Counted from the first letter of the stretch, positions 28,839-38,998 are shown. The stretch is 64,000 nt of DNA from Tritrichomonas foetus (GCA_001839685.1 MLAK01000586.1:33340-97339), one strand, 5' to 3'. Notes: generated by a model from the letters alone, not told the origin. Numbers and translations: made by a program.

Positions 28839-29981
28839 ATGTCTCGCTCTGGCAGCGTCCTCTTCCACCCTAAGAACATCGGCCCAGTCAAAATCATGAA
28901 TCGATTCATGCGATCAGCTACGTGGGATGGTTTCGGCGACAGTAACGGTTTTCCTGAAGATGAGCATTTCGAAATGATGATCTATTTAGCGCAAGGAATG
29001 GTCGGTCTTATTTGTCCAAGTGATGTTGAAGTCGATAACAAATACATTCGTGCACGGAAATACGGAATTAATAAACCGGAATATGTTGAAGCCTGGAAAG
29101 GAGTTATTGAGTCAATTCACACACGCGGCAATAAAGTAATGTTTCAACTTAATCATATCGGCCCAGAAAGGCCAACACAACTTGCTCCAGATCAAAGTGA
29201 ATTGACGAATGGTCAAATTGAAGAATATATTGACCATTACGTTCAATCTGCTCTCAAATCTTTTGAAGCTGGATGTGATGGCATTCAACTTCATGGTGCT
29301 CATGGCTTCTTTTTATCCAACTTCCTTTCACCAGCCCGCAATAAAAGAACTGATCGCTGGGGAGGCTCAACTGAAAATCGAGCAAGAATCATCAAAGAAA
29401 TCGCTTCAGAAATTCGAAAGAAGCTTGGCGACAATCAAGAATACTTTTTGAGTTTGAAAATGAATGGAAGTGATATTGATCCACAAGGATTGACCCCATC
29501 ACTCGCCGGTGAGCTTGTGCATGAGTTGAATGGATCAATCGACATGTTTGAGATTTCATGTAATGTTACAACACCTTATCATCAAATTGCTTCTGATTTC
29601 AATAAAGCAGCATTAGTAAAGGATGTTCCTAAAGAAAAACATGAAGAAGCTCTTCAAAATGCCAGAAAACTTCTCGATGGTGTAAAATTCACTGAAGAAT
29701 TTAATAAACCTTACTTGGAAGTGATAAGGAAGATGAACCCTGATGCAACACTTGCTCTCGTTGGAGGAAATCGACAATTTGATAAAATGGAGAAACTTGT
29801 GAAATCAGGACTTGCCGATTTTGTGTCCATTTCAAGGCCACTCCTGAAAAATCCATTCTTAATCAAGGAAATGTATGAAGGAAAGGCTTCCAAATCAGAT
29901 TGCATCAACTGTGGATCATGCCTGATTAACTCAGACTATGGTGGTGTTTATTGTCGCGTAAATAAGGAAAGAATCTGGTAA
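28839..29981 (+). CDS. NADH:flavin oxidoreductase, Old Yellow Enzyme family
   Basis: The 380-residue TIM-barrel flavoprotein carries the family signatures: LFHPKNIGPVKIMNRFMRSA near the N-terminus, FQLNHIGPERP, and GCDGIQLHGAHGFFLSNFLS with ARNKRTDRWGGSTENR at about 147-190. It should bind FMN and reduce enones, quinones or similar substrates with NAD(P)H. The C-terminus has CINCGSC and a fourth Cys in VYCRVN, like the iron-sulfur segment of 2,4-dienoyl-CoA reductase-type members. However, the spacing is C-x2-C-x2-C and the second flavin/NAD domains are missing. Codon use is richer in G+C than neighbouring spacers. Bacterial origin by lateral transfer is possible but unproved. The stop TAA lies in TAAA. 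Confidence 0.87.
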   Translation: MSRSGSVLFHPKNIGPVKIMNRFMRSATWDGFGDSNGFPEDEHFEMMIYLAQGMVGLICPSDVEVDNKYIRARKYGINKPEYVEAWKGVIESIHTRGNKVMFQLNHIGPERPTQLAPDQSELTNGQIEEYIDHYVQSALKSFEAGCDGIQLHGAHGFFLSNFLSPARNKRTDRWGGSTENRARIIKEIASEIRKKLGDNQEYFLSLKMNGSDIDPQGLTPSLAGELVHELNGSIDMFEISCNVTTPYHQIASDFNKAALVKDVPKEKHEEALQNARKLLDGVKFTEEFNKPYLEVIRKMNPDATLALVGGNRQFDKMEKLVKSGLADFVSISRPLLKNPFLIKEMYEGKASKSDCINCGSCLINSDYGGVYCRVNKERIW

Positions 29982-30556
29982 ATTTTTAATCATTTTCACT
30001 TTTTTTGGGAAAAAGAATATTTCATGAACCATCAAAAAAGCAAGCAATTGCTAAAAAAATGATATATTATGGCAGCGACATAGTTTGGTTATTCATTCAA
30101 AAAAATCATGAAAAAACTGATTAATCGAATTTTTTCGGCTTTCTTGGGGCCTTATTATTAATGATAGCAACAATAGATATGTCATAGTGGCCTTATTTTA
30201 TGTCCTCATGTGGCCGTGTTTAGAATCATAGGCTCATGACTTGGTGTGTGATTTTTATAGCTTGTGGCAATTTTTTTTCCAAAGAAACCTATTTCCCATT
30301 AAATTTATTTCTGGAAAGATAAAGAATGATCTTTTGTATATTATGATAACGTTACCAACAAGGATTCATAATTTTGAGAGAATTTCTAGAACATATTTTA
30401 TATAATATGTAACAGAGATTCTTGTCATGATTTTGTTGATAACTTCACAAATATTTTTTCTATACGTTACTATAATGATTTTATGGTTATGTCAATTGAC
30501 CTTATAATATTGAATTTTTGGCCTTTCGTTTGTATCGTCAATCTCAAAATCTAAAC
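29982..30556. other. Intergenic spacer
   Basis: It is AT-rich with no gene seen. TTGACCTTATAAT lies about 60 bp before the next ATG. Confidence 0.45.
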
Positions 30557-31309
30557 ATGATGATTTCATCAAAATCTCTTCAGACGGCCCCATCCTTTCA
30601 CTCGAGAGCTCTAAAGAAATCGCGCCCGACAAATTCAAATAAGTTCCATTTTGAACAAACGACTCAATTTAAGAATCCGTTATTGGGAATTGAAGTTTCT
30701 TTGAACGAAAAGCTTCATGAAAATAAAAGGCTATTTAAGGATTCGGTTGTCCGAAAAAAGAACTTTCTTATTGACGCCCTCGAAGATATCGCATTAACGA
30801 ATTTGGGCTATCAAGAGCAGATAAGTCAAGTTGTGTCATTTTACAGGAAGCCAGTTTCAGAGGACATGGAGACCAGGCTACGCTCCACCAAGCAGGATAT
30901 CGAGCATGCTCAAGATTATTTGAATGGCTTGAAAAAGGAAGACCTGGAGCTTGACCAGACCCTCAAACAATTAGAAGAAGAGATTGAAAAAGTTGAAAAA
31001 GAAACTCTTGATTATCAGGACAAAATCGATGAAGTGAGGAAAAACATCTACTCGAACGTTGATTTGTTTGCAAGATACCGGTTAATCGGCGATGCTTTAA
31101 AAGGTTTACAAGCAGACTTCAATGATATGTTTGTGAACGCAAAACCACCAAAATATTACTCGGAAAACGAAGAAATGGGAAAAGACAACGAAAATCAGAG
31201 GAGAAATTTGGCGCGCTTGAAAAATGAACTTCAAATTACGAATCAGGTTTCAAAAAGACTGAAAACTATCGGAAAACTCGAGAAAATTGGGAAAATCGAA
31301 AATGTTTGA
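30557..31309 (+). CDS. Coiled-coil protein, 250 aa, unknown
   Basis: I do not recognise the family. The first ATG of the frame is at 30557 (MMISSK); the open frame extends 13 codons further upstream without an ATG. Residues ~1-40 are basic and Ser-rich, followed by helices. A strong coiled coil at about 95-165 (EDLELDQTLKQLEEEIEKVE) and a basic C-terminal helix complete the protein. There are no membrane segments. A cytoskeletal or flagellar structural role is possible given its neighbours but is only a guess. The stop TGA is followed by ATAAAA. Confidence 0.65.
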   Translation: MMISSKSLQTAPSFHSRALKKSRPTNSNKFHFEQTTQFKNPLLGIEVSLNEKLHENKRLFKDSVVRKKNFLIDALEDIALTNLGYQEQISQVVSFYRKPVSEDMETRLRSTKQDIEHAQDYLNGLKKEDLELDQTLKQLEEEIEKVEKETLDYQDKIDEVRKNIYSNVDLFARYRLIGDALKGLQADFNDMFVNAKPPKYYSENEEMGKDNENQRRNLARLKNELQITNQVSKRLKTIGKLEKIGKIENV

Positions 31310-31739
31310 ATAAAAATGTGTTTCTAATCATTAATTACTCATTGTTTGGTCATAGATTTCATTTTATTTCTTTCTTTCTTTTTATTTCTTTCTCTTTATT
31401 TCTTTCATTTTATTTCTTTCTTTCTTTTTATTTATTTCTTTCTTTTTATTTATTTATTTCTTTTTATTTATTTATTAGTCAATTATTCAATGAAAAATTA
31501 TTTCTTGTGAATGAGGAATTATTCTAGAATTGCTTCATGTGTTCTTTTGCGCAAAAGAATGTTTAAATGAATGTTAAAATAGAAACCTTCTTTTTCAAAT
31601 ATTTCGAACCTTTTTTGAAACATTTCTGTGTTCTTTCATAAAACAAAATAATGAAACGAATCGGAAAGTTATTTATTAAAAAAAACACTGTATATATAAT
31701 TCATATATCAACAAAGAATTGAATGGAAAGGAGAGATAC
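31310..31739. other. Convergent 3' spacer with pyrimidine microsatellite
   Basis: It separates the coiled-coil gene (+) from the DHHC gene (-) and is dominated by the TTTC/TTTA repeat listed separately. Confidence 0.5.
31361..31476 (+). repeat. TTTC/TTTA pyrimidine microsatellite
   Basis: About 115 bp of interrupted tetranucleotides TTTC and TTTA follow the coiled-coil gene. An apparent 73-codon open frame here is only the translation of this repeat. Confidence 0.85.
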
Positions 31740-32603
31740 TTAGGTCGCCAACTTGATGAACTTTTCCATTAGATATCTAGAAAGAATTTTTTGTTCATTT
31801 TCAAAATCAGCTAAACTCAAATTAATTTGCACTGTTTTCCAAGTCGTTTGATAATACTTCATGAATAAAAACTCTTTTATATTTTCTTTCGTTCCCTTAT
31901 CAAAAGGATTAATACCAAGCGGAATATCACGTAAGTATGTAATTGTTTCTCTTCGTTTGGATTCCCAAGTTGTTGTGTTATTCATCATCATTAAGAAATG
32001 CGTGATAAAAAGTAATGTTACCATCGTGAAAGAAAACAATGTAAATGGAAGCATGAAAATGTTTGCTTTAAACCTTGAAATCCATTCTAGTGGTGAGCAG
32101 TAGACAAACACTGAAGATATCAAATCAATTGAAACAATAAACATTAAAATAGATTCAACAAAAGTCCAAATAAGAAATGCCAAATGATTGTCCCGCCCAA
32201 TGCAAATGCCTGTCCAGGGGCAGTGATGGTCCCTGCGGAGAATGCATCGTTTGCACGAGCGGCAATGTGATGCCCGGTACGGAATATACATTTGGCACTC
32301 TTGACAGAAAAAGTGACAACTATCTTTGGTGATCTCCTCAGGAGGGATGGCTTGCTCGTTGGTAACAAATCCTGGATTGGAACAACAGGAAGAATAGCAT
32401 TTGACCATTACTCCCCAATAAACGTATACAAAATAATAAAACAGCGGAAAATCTCGATAAAATGATGTCGTAAAGCGTGTTTCTGTAAACGGAATGACAA
32501 GAACTGAAACTAAATGAATGAGAACCATAAAAGGGGCTAAATTAATTAATGATCCTTTGACCTGGTCAGGCGGAAGGTCTTCATGAGACATTTGATAGTT
32601 CAA
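31740..32603 (-). CDS. DHHC-type protein S-palmitoyltransferase
   Basis: The 287-residue protein has four predicted membrane segments (about 22-42, 52-72, 138-162, 176-205). A cytosolic Cys-rich domain lies between the second and third: CQECQMYIPYRASHCRSCKRC and DHHCPW, with Asp125-Cys128 as the catalytic tetrad. The TTxE-like motif is replaced by NNTTTWE after TM4. Enzymes of this family transfer palmitate to Cys of membrane-associated proteins, usually in the Golgi, ER or plasma membrane. A TGGTCA is 39 bp upstream of the start. Confidence 0.92.
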   Translation of the reverse strand: MNYQMSHEDLPPDQVKGSLINLAPFMVLIHLVSVLVIPFTETRFTTSFYRDFPLFYYFVYVYWGVMVKCYSSCCSNPGFVTNEQAIPPEEITKDSCHFFCQECQMYIPYRASHCRSCKRCILRRDHHCPWTGICIGRDNHLAFLIWTFVESILMFIVSIDLISSVFVYCSPLEWISRFKANIFMLPFTLFSFTMVTLLFITHFLMMMNNTTTWESKRRETITYLRDIPLGINPFDKGTKENIKEFLFMKYYQTTWKTVQINLSLADFENEQKILSRYLMEKFIKLAT

Positions 32604-33199
32604 TTATTTGAAAGACCCATTCGAATTTTACAATATATATTTGGTCACTGCATTTATAAATAATAATAATATCTTGATCAGTAAGATATAATTTACATAG
32701 TTTTGTTATTGTAATGATTTTTTAAATTATTTAAACATAATTAAATGTCGTTATATTCTTGTTATAGCGAGATTTGGAGGGATATGTGAATAATTCAAAA
32801 AGTTTAAACGAATAATTAAATATATATTTGGGCGAATAACTTGACCATATATATATTGAAAAATATACGAAAAAATTCAAATTGCTGATTTCTCTCTGTA
32901 AACCACTTATGAATGATTAATTAGTCACGACTCGATGATAGAATTCAGGAACAAAATGGTGCTATATTATTTAGGCGATTTTTGAGATCACTATTCCGGT
33001 GAAATTTCACGGTCATTTTTGAAATTTTGAGTAAATGTAATTGACCATGATTGGTGAATTATTGGCTAGCTCTGTTTATAAAACCGTCAAATTTTAGATA
33101 TATTGGCGATTTCTAAAACTTGTGAAAACTTGAATTTTCATACAAAATTTTCAAATGAAATGATATTGACATTTTTCACTTTTTATTTTTCTATTATCC
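32604..33199. other. Divergent promoter region
   Basis: It lies between the DHHC gene (-) and the gene at 33200 (+). It contains TGACCA/TGGTCA at 32642, 32842 and 33042 and a perfect Inr at 33176-33183. Confidence 0.5.
33176..33183 (+). promoter_or_regulatory. Initiator (Inr) element
   Basis: TCACTTTT is a full match to TCAYTWYT. Its A is 22 nt upstream of the ATG at 33200. Confidence 0.6.
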
Positions 33200-33958
33200 A
33201 TGAGGAAGAAGGGTGTAGATCCAAACCTTATTCAAACAAAAATTCGTGTTATGACTGCCCAAGTTAAGCAGCCTCTCCAGAAAGACCTGACAAACATCGA
33301 AAGTAGTTTCGTTCTCATTTCACGATCAATCCAAAGACGAAGTAAAGAAGATATTAAAAAGTACGCTTATACAATTGTCAAATCACGACGACGCGTTGAC
33401 GGTTTTGAGAGGATTAAAGAAGCTCTTTCTGCCATTTCGAATAATGCAGGCGATATTTCCGCACAAGCAGTAAAAGACAAAAACATACCGCAACAATTTT
33501 TACCTGACTTCACAATTATCTGTAATGTCGGAGATGTCCTCAGAATTACCTCATTTAACGATTTCGTCAAAACCATCTGCATTTCGCTTTACACCAAACA
33601 AAACATTCAGAAAATTATCGGACAAGACAAGCTCGATGAAACGATAAAGAATGCCTTCTTCTGCGACCAAGTTTCTGATAACGAATTATTAGCTGTTTAT
33701 AACGAGTTTTCAAGTAAGTGTCCAGAAGGGCCAGGCCCGTTGGAGGCAGTTTTAGGCTTCAGCCTTTCAGGTGCTCCAGCAGCAAATGCCCAGGTTCCAA
33801 CGTATGGCCAAATATCCCCTCAAAATGTGCCAGCTGCCAACCCACAAGTGAACTATCAACCAATTGATACTTTATTCATTCCTTTAGAAATTCCGGAATT
33901 TACACGCGATCGTTGGGCAGGACTCTCTCAGGCGATTGTTGAAGCCACAGCCGAGTAG
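33200..33958 (+). CDS. Possible ESCRT-III (Snf7/CHMP)-like or otherwise unknown protein, 252 aa
   Basis: The start has a good Inr. The first ~95 residues are basic and helical. They resemble the CHMP2-type helical hairpin: 'SRSIQRRSKEDIKKYAYTIVKSRRRVDGFERI' corresponds in style to the 'IKK.AK.G....A...A..LVR.RR...KF' helix of ESCRT-III proteins. The rest does not follow the family well. A helical middle is followed by an Ala/Pro/Gln-rich linker (about 190-225) and a short conserved-looking tail (FIPLEIPEFTRDRW). If ESCRT-III-like, it would act in membrane scission. The assignment is tentative. Confidence 0.6.
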   Translation: MRKKGVDPNLIQTKIRVMTAQVKQPLQKDLTNIESSFVLISRSIQRRSKEDIKKYAYTIVKSRRRVDGFERIKEALSAISNNAGDISAQAVKDKNIPQQFLPDFTIICNVGDVLRITSFNDFVKTICISLYTKQNIQKIIGQDKLDETIKNAFFCDQVSDNELLAVYNEFSSKCPEGPGPLEAVLGFSLSGAPAANAQVPTYGQISPQNVPAANPQVNYQPIDTLFIPLEIPEFTRDRWAGLSQAIVEATAE

Positions 33959-34769
33959 ATTTTCATGCATGTAAATTAAACAGGCACTCTTTTCACCTTC
34001 TTTATGTTTTTGTTTTTATTATTGTTATAATTTCATTTTGTTAGATTTATAATTTCTCGCATTTTGATTTTCATTTGTCCTTGTTGGATCCTTTCTTTTC
34101 TTCAAGAATGATGACAAACAAATGCGATTGTTAGTGAATCGGAATGATCATTATTTAAATCAGCATCTTAGATATCAAATGCTTGTTCTTCAATGTAGGT
34201 AGAATGAAAAAATGTTTTGATGAGACATGACTATCTCATCAAAATCCAACAACATTCAACAATTGGTAAATGTCAAGCCATTTTGTTTTTCCCAAAAAAT
34301 AATAATACTTTTTCATTTAATCTCTAGAATCATTTTCTGTATTTGCTCATTGAAAGCTATGTAAAAATTACAATGATATGAAGAAAAGCCAATTTTCGCT
34401 TCTGAAAGGAGAAATGCTATTCAATAAATTGTGATTTATACGGTAACCAAGAAACGTTATTGATGCAAACATGACATGCGAACACTAGAATCATATTTTA
34501 TGAAAACATAATAACAAATCTACTGTTATAAGTCATATTGATGAATCACCTTAATTTTGTGACTAAACACTGTATTTTAATCATTTCAGAGAATTAATGA
34601 TATTGTCAGAGATAAATTAAATCCGAAATCTTTTTCATTGTCCTTCTGCATCTTTAGCGGTCATGGTGAAATTCACCTATCATCTTTCAAATGATAAAAG
34701 TGAGATGAGAACATCATATATCTAAACGAATGCTTTTATTGAAAGTGGCAATTCTTTGAGGTTCAGAAA
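33959..34769. other. 0.8-kb gene-free spacer
   Basis: This AT-rich spacer precedes the EFHC/DM10 gene. No ORF, tRNA or repeat is evident. Confidence 0.5.
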
Positions 34770-36545
34770 ATGCTCGTTTTTCTCGTTACAGGAAAAGAAA
34801 TTCATAAAAGATCAATGAATCTTCCTAAGTTACCCGGATATTCATTTCATGATCCAAGAAAAACTGATTATCGAAAAGGACAGATGCTTACTGTAACATC
34901 TGGTTTAATGGGGCAGAGACAGCCACAACCTGAAGAGTTGGAAAGGTCAGTGGCATTTAGATCTGAGCATATTTCCACTCGAGCTCCACCAAGAGAACCC
35001 GTATCAACATTTCCAGATTATATTCCTGCTCATGTCGCATATGAACATCTTGTCCTTCGGTTTTATGCATTTTTCAAAGAAACCATTCCAGAAAGTAATG
35101 AAGAACTATTTAGGATCCGATATGTGAAAATCTATGTCTACTTAGAGGATGATACAATTATGATTGAAGAAAATCACATTAGAAACAGTGGAATGACTCA
35201 AGGAGTTTTACTCAGACGTATGAAAGTTGTTAACCCTGATATTCATCCTGAAGGAACTATGTATAAAATGTCTGATTTCAATGTAGGTATAAGCCTTGAA
35301 ATGTATGGAATTATTTATCGTATTTATGCATGTGATAAGTTTACAGAAGAATTCTTCCAATCATCTGGAATGCATTTAAATGAATTTGAAACTCCTCCTG
35401 ATGACGTATATAATTTAAAGAGAACAATGACAGACCGTCCAATTCGTGTAACTTACATGAATACTGATAAAACTAATCTTCGAAGATTTCTCGATTTTGA
35501 TGGTAAAGTTTTACGATTTTATGCAATTTGGGATGACAGACAAGCTTTATTTGGCGAAAAAAGAAATTTTGTATTTCATTTCTTTTTGGTTGATGGAACA
35601 ATTGAAATTCGTCAAATTCTACCAGTTAATTCTGGAAGAGATCCAGTTTCACAATTTCTGAAACGAACTTTATTGCTGAAACCTGGAACAGATGAATATT
35701 ACCAAGATTCTGATTTATATATTGGTCAAAGGATTGAAATTTTCAATAGAACATTCTTACTTTATGATGCTGATCCATACACAAAAGATTTTCTTGATAA
35801 CAAATATGGAAAACATGATTGGACTCCATTAAAGTTAGATGAAAAAGGAGCACTTCAACAAAAGACAGAGAAAGTTTTACCACCATATAATGGTTGGGGT
35901 AATGAAGAAGACTCTGCTGGATTTTGTAATTCATTACATCCTAAGCCACCAAGGAAAGATGTTGTAAAATTCATCACTAAGGATGGAATGGTTCTCAGAT
36001 TTTCAGCCAGATTCAAGAATCCACAAGCTCAAGATAAAAGCAGAAAATTTGTAATTGTTTTCTATCTTGCAGACGATACACTAGCGATATTTGAGCTTCC
36101 ACAAAGAAATTCCGGTTTCCGTGGAGGCAAATTTATTCAGAGAGATAAATACAAAAATGTTTTAAATAGAAACCAATATTTTACAGCTGCTGATCTTAAA
36201 GTAGGTGAAGATGTTATCATAAATAACTTTACATTTGAAACATATGAAGCAGATGAATTTGCAATGAATTATATGGAAGCAGATGCTAATAATTTCCCTC
36301 AATCAGATCTTTTCGAAATCATTAGTGTAATGTTAAGAAGGAAAGAACTAGTTAATCCAATGAGACAAGAATTTGAAAAACTAGATCCAGAATTAAGTGG
36401 ATACATTGAATCTCTGAAAGCAGAAGAAATTATCATGAAGTACTTCCCACAATTCCAAGCTCATGAAGCTAAAACAATTACAAGAAGATGGACAGATGAC
36501 TATGGATTTGATTACTTCGGCTTGATGTCAATATTTAAACAATAA
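34770..36545 (+). CDS. EFHC/DM10-domain axonemal protein (EFHC1/Rib72-like)
   Basis: The 591-residue protein contains three DM10 domains (about 88-200, 235-345 and 400-505). Each has a KVLRFYA-type strand, an Asp/Ile-rich 'LADDT' hairpin, a NSG..GG..L+R segment and a YY..DL.VG..I.I strand. The N-terminal MNLPKLPGYSFHDPRKT matches the GLPFLPG.SF motif of EFHC1. A second start at that Met (34815) is therefore equally plausible. The C-terminal ~85 residues form helices resembling the EF-hand-like tail, without clear calcium loops. EFHC1 and Rib72 are microtubule inner proteins of ciliary doublets and are needed for stable axonemes. The stop TAA lies in TAAA. Confidence 0.9.
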   Translation: MLVFLVTGKEIHKRSMNLPKLPGYSFHDPRKTDYRKGQMLTVTSGLMGQRQPQPEELERSVAFRSEHISTRAPPREPVSTFPDYIPAHVAYEHLVLRFYAFFKETIPESNEELFRIRYVKIYVYLEDDTIMIEENHIRNSGMTQGVLLRRMKVVNPDIHPEGTMYKMSDFNVGISLEMYGIIYRIYACDKFTEEFFQSSGMHLNEFETPPDDVYNLKRTMTDRPIRVTYMNTDKTNLRRFLDFDGKVLRFYAIWDDRQALFGEKRNFVFHFFLVDGTIEIRQILPVNSGRDPVSQFLKRTLLLKPGTDEYYQDSDLYIGQRIEIFNRTFLLYDADPYTKDFLDNKYGKHDWTPLKLDEKGALQQKTEKVLPPYNGWGNEEDSAGFCNSLHPKPPRKDVVKFITKDGMVLRFSARFKNPQAQDKSRKFVIVFYLADDTLAIFELPQRNSGFRGGKFIQRDKYKNVLNRNQYFTAADLKVGEDVIINNFTFETYEADEFAMNYMEADANNFPQSDLFEIISVMLRRKELVNPMRQEFEKLDPELSGYIESLKAEEIIMKYFPQFQAHEAKTITRRWTDDYGFDYFGLMSIFKQ

Positions 36546-36977
36546 ATAATACAATTTTCTTTTTACATTTTTATCCATCAATATTAGAAAATGATACTAA
36601 TGATGAAAACATATCATATACTCGCCATCAAAGACAAACATATATTGAAAACACAATAAAGTTCCTGCTTAACAATAAAGTTTCTGCTTAACAATCAAGC
36701 ATTAAATTTACAAAATGTATTTTGTTTAATTAAATTATTTTTCCCACCAATCTAGTGTGCTGAAATGACATCATTTATTATCTCTTCGAAAGATTTTGAT
36801 TAATAATGAATCCACAAATTCATTTAATAACTTCAAGATAGTAAAAATAGATAGTTAAGCATAAGATTTAATAGTATATTCGTTTCATATATTTTTAATT
36901 TATGATCATCAAATAAAGATTAAAGGAATGGACTTTTTATGCTCACAAAACTTTCATTCTGACTCCATATTTTCAGC
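36546..36977. other. Convergent 3' spacer
   Basis: It lies between the EFHC gene (+) and the HAD gene (-). It holds a 19-bp tandem duplication (36660-36697). Confidence 0.5.
36660..36697. repeat. 19-bp tandem duplication
   Basis: Two adjacent copies of AGTTCCTGCTTAACAATAA-like sequence differ at two positions. Confidence 0.7.
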
Positions 36978-37649
36978 TCACTCAAATGAAAAAGAAGAAA
37001 GGTCGAATTCAGGGAATCTTTGGAAGACATAGTTTGGTGTTCCTCCAACTCTGGCAAAGTCTGCTTCATAATCTTCATTTCCGTTTGCGAAAAATGCAGC
37101 AGCCATTCCAGCCCGATTCGCCGCCAAAACGCCATTCATTGCGTCTTCGAAAACAAGCGAATTTTCCGGGTTCGCACCGAGTTTTTTGGCGCAGAGAAGG
37201 AAAATTGAAGGGTCAGGTTTTGCTTCTTTCACATCATCACATGTAACAATGGCATCAAAAAGTTCCTTCACTTCAGGCTGCTTAGAAAATTTCAAGTCTG
37301 TGAAAAAGCGGTTACTGCTCGTTGCAAGGCCAATTTTGTAACCTCTACGCTTGAACTCTTTTGTGAGCTCAATTACGCCAGGAAAAGGTTTCGAATCGGC
37401 GAGAATTTCTGTGACGATTTTATCTCTCTTTTCGAGGAACTGTTCGGGCGTCATATCGAGGTTGAATTCGGCAATTGAATGTTTTGCAACATTGTAGGCA
37501 TTCATTCCGTTGACTTTTTTGTAAAACGTATCTCTGATTTTCTTGCCGATGACAATTTCTGTGGCATCAATGTAGTATCCAAGGCTATCGAGGAAGGTTC
37601 CATCGTTATCGAAGATGATTGTGTTGATTTTGTGTGGCCAGCAAGACAT
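36978..37649 (-). CDS. HAD-superfamily phosphatase (pseudouridine-5'-phosphatase/HDHD1-like)
   Basis: The 223-residue protein carries the four HAD motifs. Motif I is FDNDGT (Asp14 nucleophile, Asp16 acid/base), motif II is LATSSN near 107, motif III is Lys in EAKPDP near 147, and motif IV is VFEDAMNG near 170. The helical cap after motif I and the 'CDDVKEAKPDPSIFLLCAKKLG' region fit the HDHD1/PUDP and beta-phosphoglucomutase-like subgroup. The cytosolic substrate is probably a small sugar or nucleoside phosphate. Specificity cannot be fixed from sequence. Confidence 0.85.
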   Translation of the reverse strand: MSCWPHKINTIIFDNDGTFLDSLGYYIDATEIVIGKKIRDTFYKKVNGMNAYNVAKHSIAEFNLDMTPEQFLEKRDKIVTEILADSKPFPGVIELTKEFKRRGYKIGLATSSNRFFTDLKFSKQPEVKELFDAIVTCDDVKEAKPDPSIFLLCAKKLGANPENSLVFEDAMNGVLAANRAGMAAAFFANGNEDYEADFARVGGTPNYVFQRFPEFDLSSFSFE

Positions 37650-38308
37650 TTTTATATTTTGATAAACATGAAACTTTTTAACTGTAATTGGCCATTTATT
37701 ATCACAAATGATATTAAACTTTTTGATAATATTCGACCACTGACATTTCGTTCTTATATCTCATTGAAAATGAGATTGTTAGATTCATAAATAGAATGTT
37801 CATAACACATTTATCATTCTATTCTTTTAAATACAAATTTAAAAGAGTCACTCAAAAAAGATGATCATTCCATTAATCGTCTGACGAGTAAACAAAAAGA
37901 AAGTATTATAAATTTGTTTGAGTAAACTATTATAAATAAGTTTATGATATAAATTCGGAAATTTCAAATGATCAGATCATCTTGAATTTAATGTGGTAAA
38001 ATTTTCTTTATCTTAGCAATGATGATAAACAATAATCTATTCTCCTGAATTTACTCAATCAATATAAATCAAAATATTGAAATCCCAAACATAAAAAAGA
38101 TTAAAAAACAGGAATTTACACTTCCGAGTCAAAATAAGGTCAAATAAAGGTCAAAATTATAAATGAATGGTGAAGAGATGCTTTGCTCGTTCTTTAAGTC
38201 ACTTCGACTGAGAGGATGAGCCGCGAGTGGACACAGTGAATCATCATGATTGAAAAAATCGAAATAAGTCACATTAATATGATCAAACATATATTTTTAT
38301 TCAAAACA
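37650..38308. other. Intergenic spacer with a GC-richer island
   Basis: It is mostly AT-rich. A ~60-bp stretch at about 38186-38245 is markedly richer in G+C than its surroundings and may fold into small hairpins. It is downstream of the cyclin gene on the minus strand. No known RNA class was recognised. Confidence 0.4.
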
Positions 38309-38998
38309 TCATTTCAAATTGTAGTAAAACTTCATGTCTTTGATAAAAGATATCGATTTGGCACTTTTCGGCGTTACAACGCCCGGCTGGTTCATCATTC
38401 CTGCCGCCATGATGACCGCCCCCTCGGCGACCCTGATGGGCGGGTGGAGGAGGCAGCAGGGGCTGATGAAGCTGTCCGAAATGATGCATTCCGCTAATTG
38501 GTAGAGCCGTGACGTGAATTGGGACGATGTGAAAAGTGGAATATATTCTGACGGATGTTTGATGCGAATATTGAAATCGAGAGAACGAACGAGTCTGAAA
38601 TGTTGTTTAAATTGGTCTGAATTTGTGGCTCTTGCTTGGCCGCCTGACGGGTCCCTGGAAGTATCCCTTGCTGAGTGCGTTTCCAGCAAGTGGGCAGCAC
38701 TTTCCAGGGCTGCGTCGATGATTTCCGTTTCTGAATAATTTTCGACTTTTTCTTTAAGATAGAACCGCCAAATCAGCATTTGCGCGTAGTGGACCATCCG
38801 GGGCGAGTGTTTGTTTTTCAGACCGGTTTGGCGAATGATGCATGCAATCGAGCGAACTTTGCGGAGATAATCGTAATCTGAATAGACCCAGTTGGATCCC
38901 CATTGAGAGACTTGCGAAAATACCCAGAATTCTTCATGTGAACCTGTCGCATTCGGGTCAAATGTGTCTTCACGTGAAGTTGATTGGAGCATTTGCAT
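38309..38998 (-). CDS. Cyclin C-like protein
   Basis: The 229-residue protein has two cyclin folds. The first (about 25-115) includes a 'SQVSQWGSNW' start like the S..xQWI of cyclin C, then VRSIACIIRQTGLK, a 'SPRMVHYAQMLIWRFYL' helix (TA..Y..RFY in cyclin C) and the IDAALESAAHLLE helix. The second (about 135-205) has FRLVRSLDFNIRIKHPSEYI and CCLLHPPIRVAEGAVIMAA, matching the CLLYPP..IA element of cyclin C. Cyclin C partners CDK8 in the Mediator kinase module; related cyclins H, K, L and T are alternatives. The coding region is much richer in G+C than its neighbours. Confidence 0.68.
   Translation of the reverse strand: MQMLQSTSREDTFDPNATGSHEEFWVFSQVSQWGSNWVYSDYDYLRKVRSIACIIRQTGLKNKHSPRMVHYAQMLIWRFYLKEKVENYSETEIIDAALESAAHLLETHSARDTSRDPSGGQARATNSDQFKQHFRLVRSLDFNIRIKHPSEYIPLFTSSQFTSRLYQLAECIISDSFISPCCLLHPPIRVAEGAVIMAAGMMNQPGVVTPKSAKSISFIKDMKFYYNLK

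Noticed and set aside
31306..31527. 73-codon Phe/Ser-rich open frame
   Set aside because: It is the translation of the TTTC/TTTA microsatellite and overlaps the end of the coiled-coil gene.
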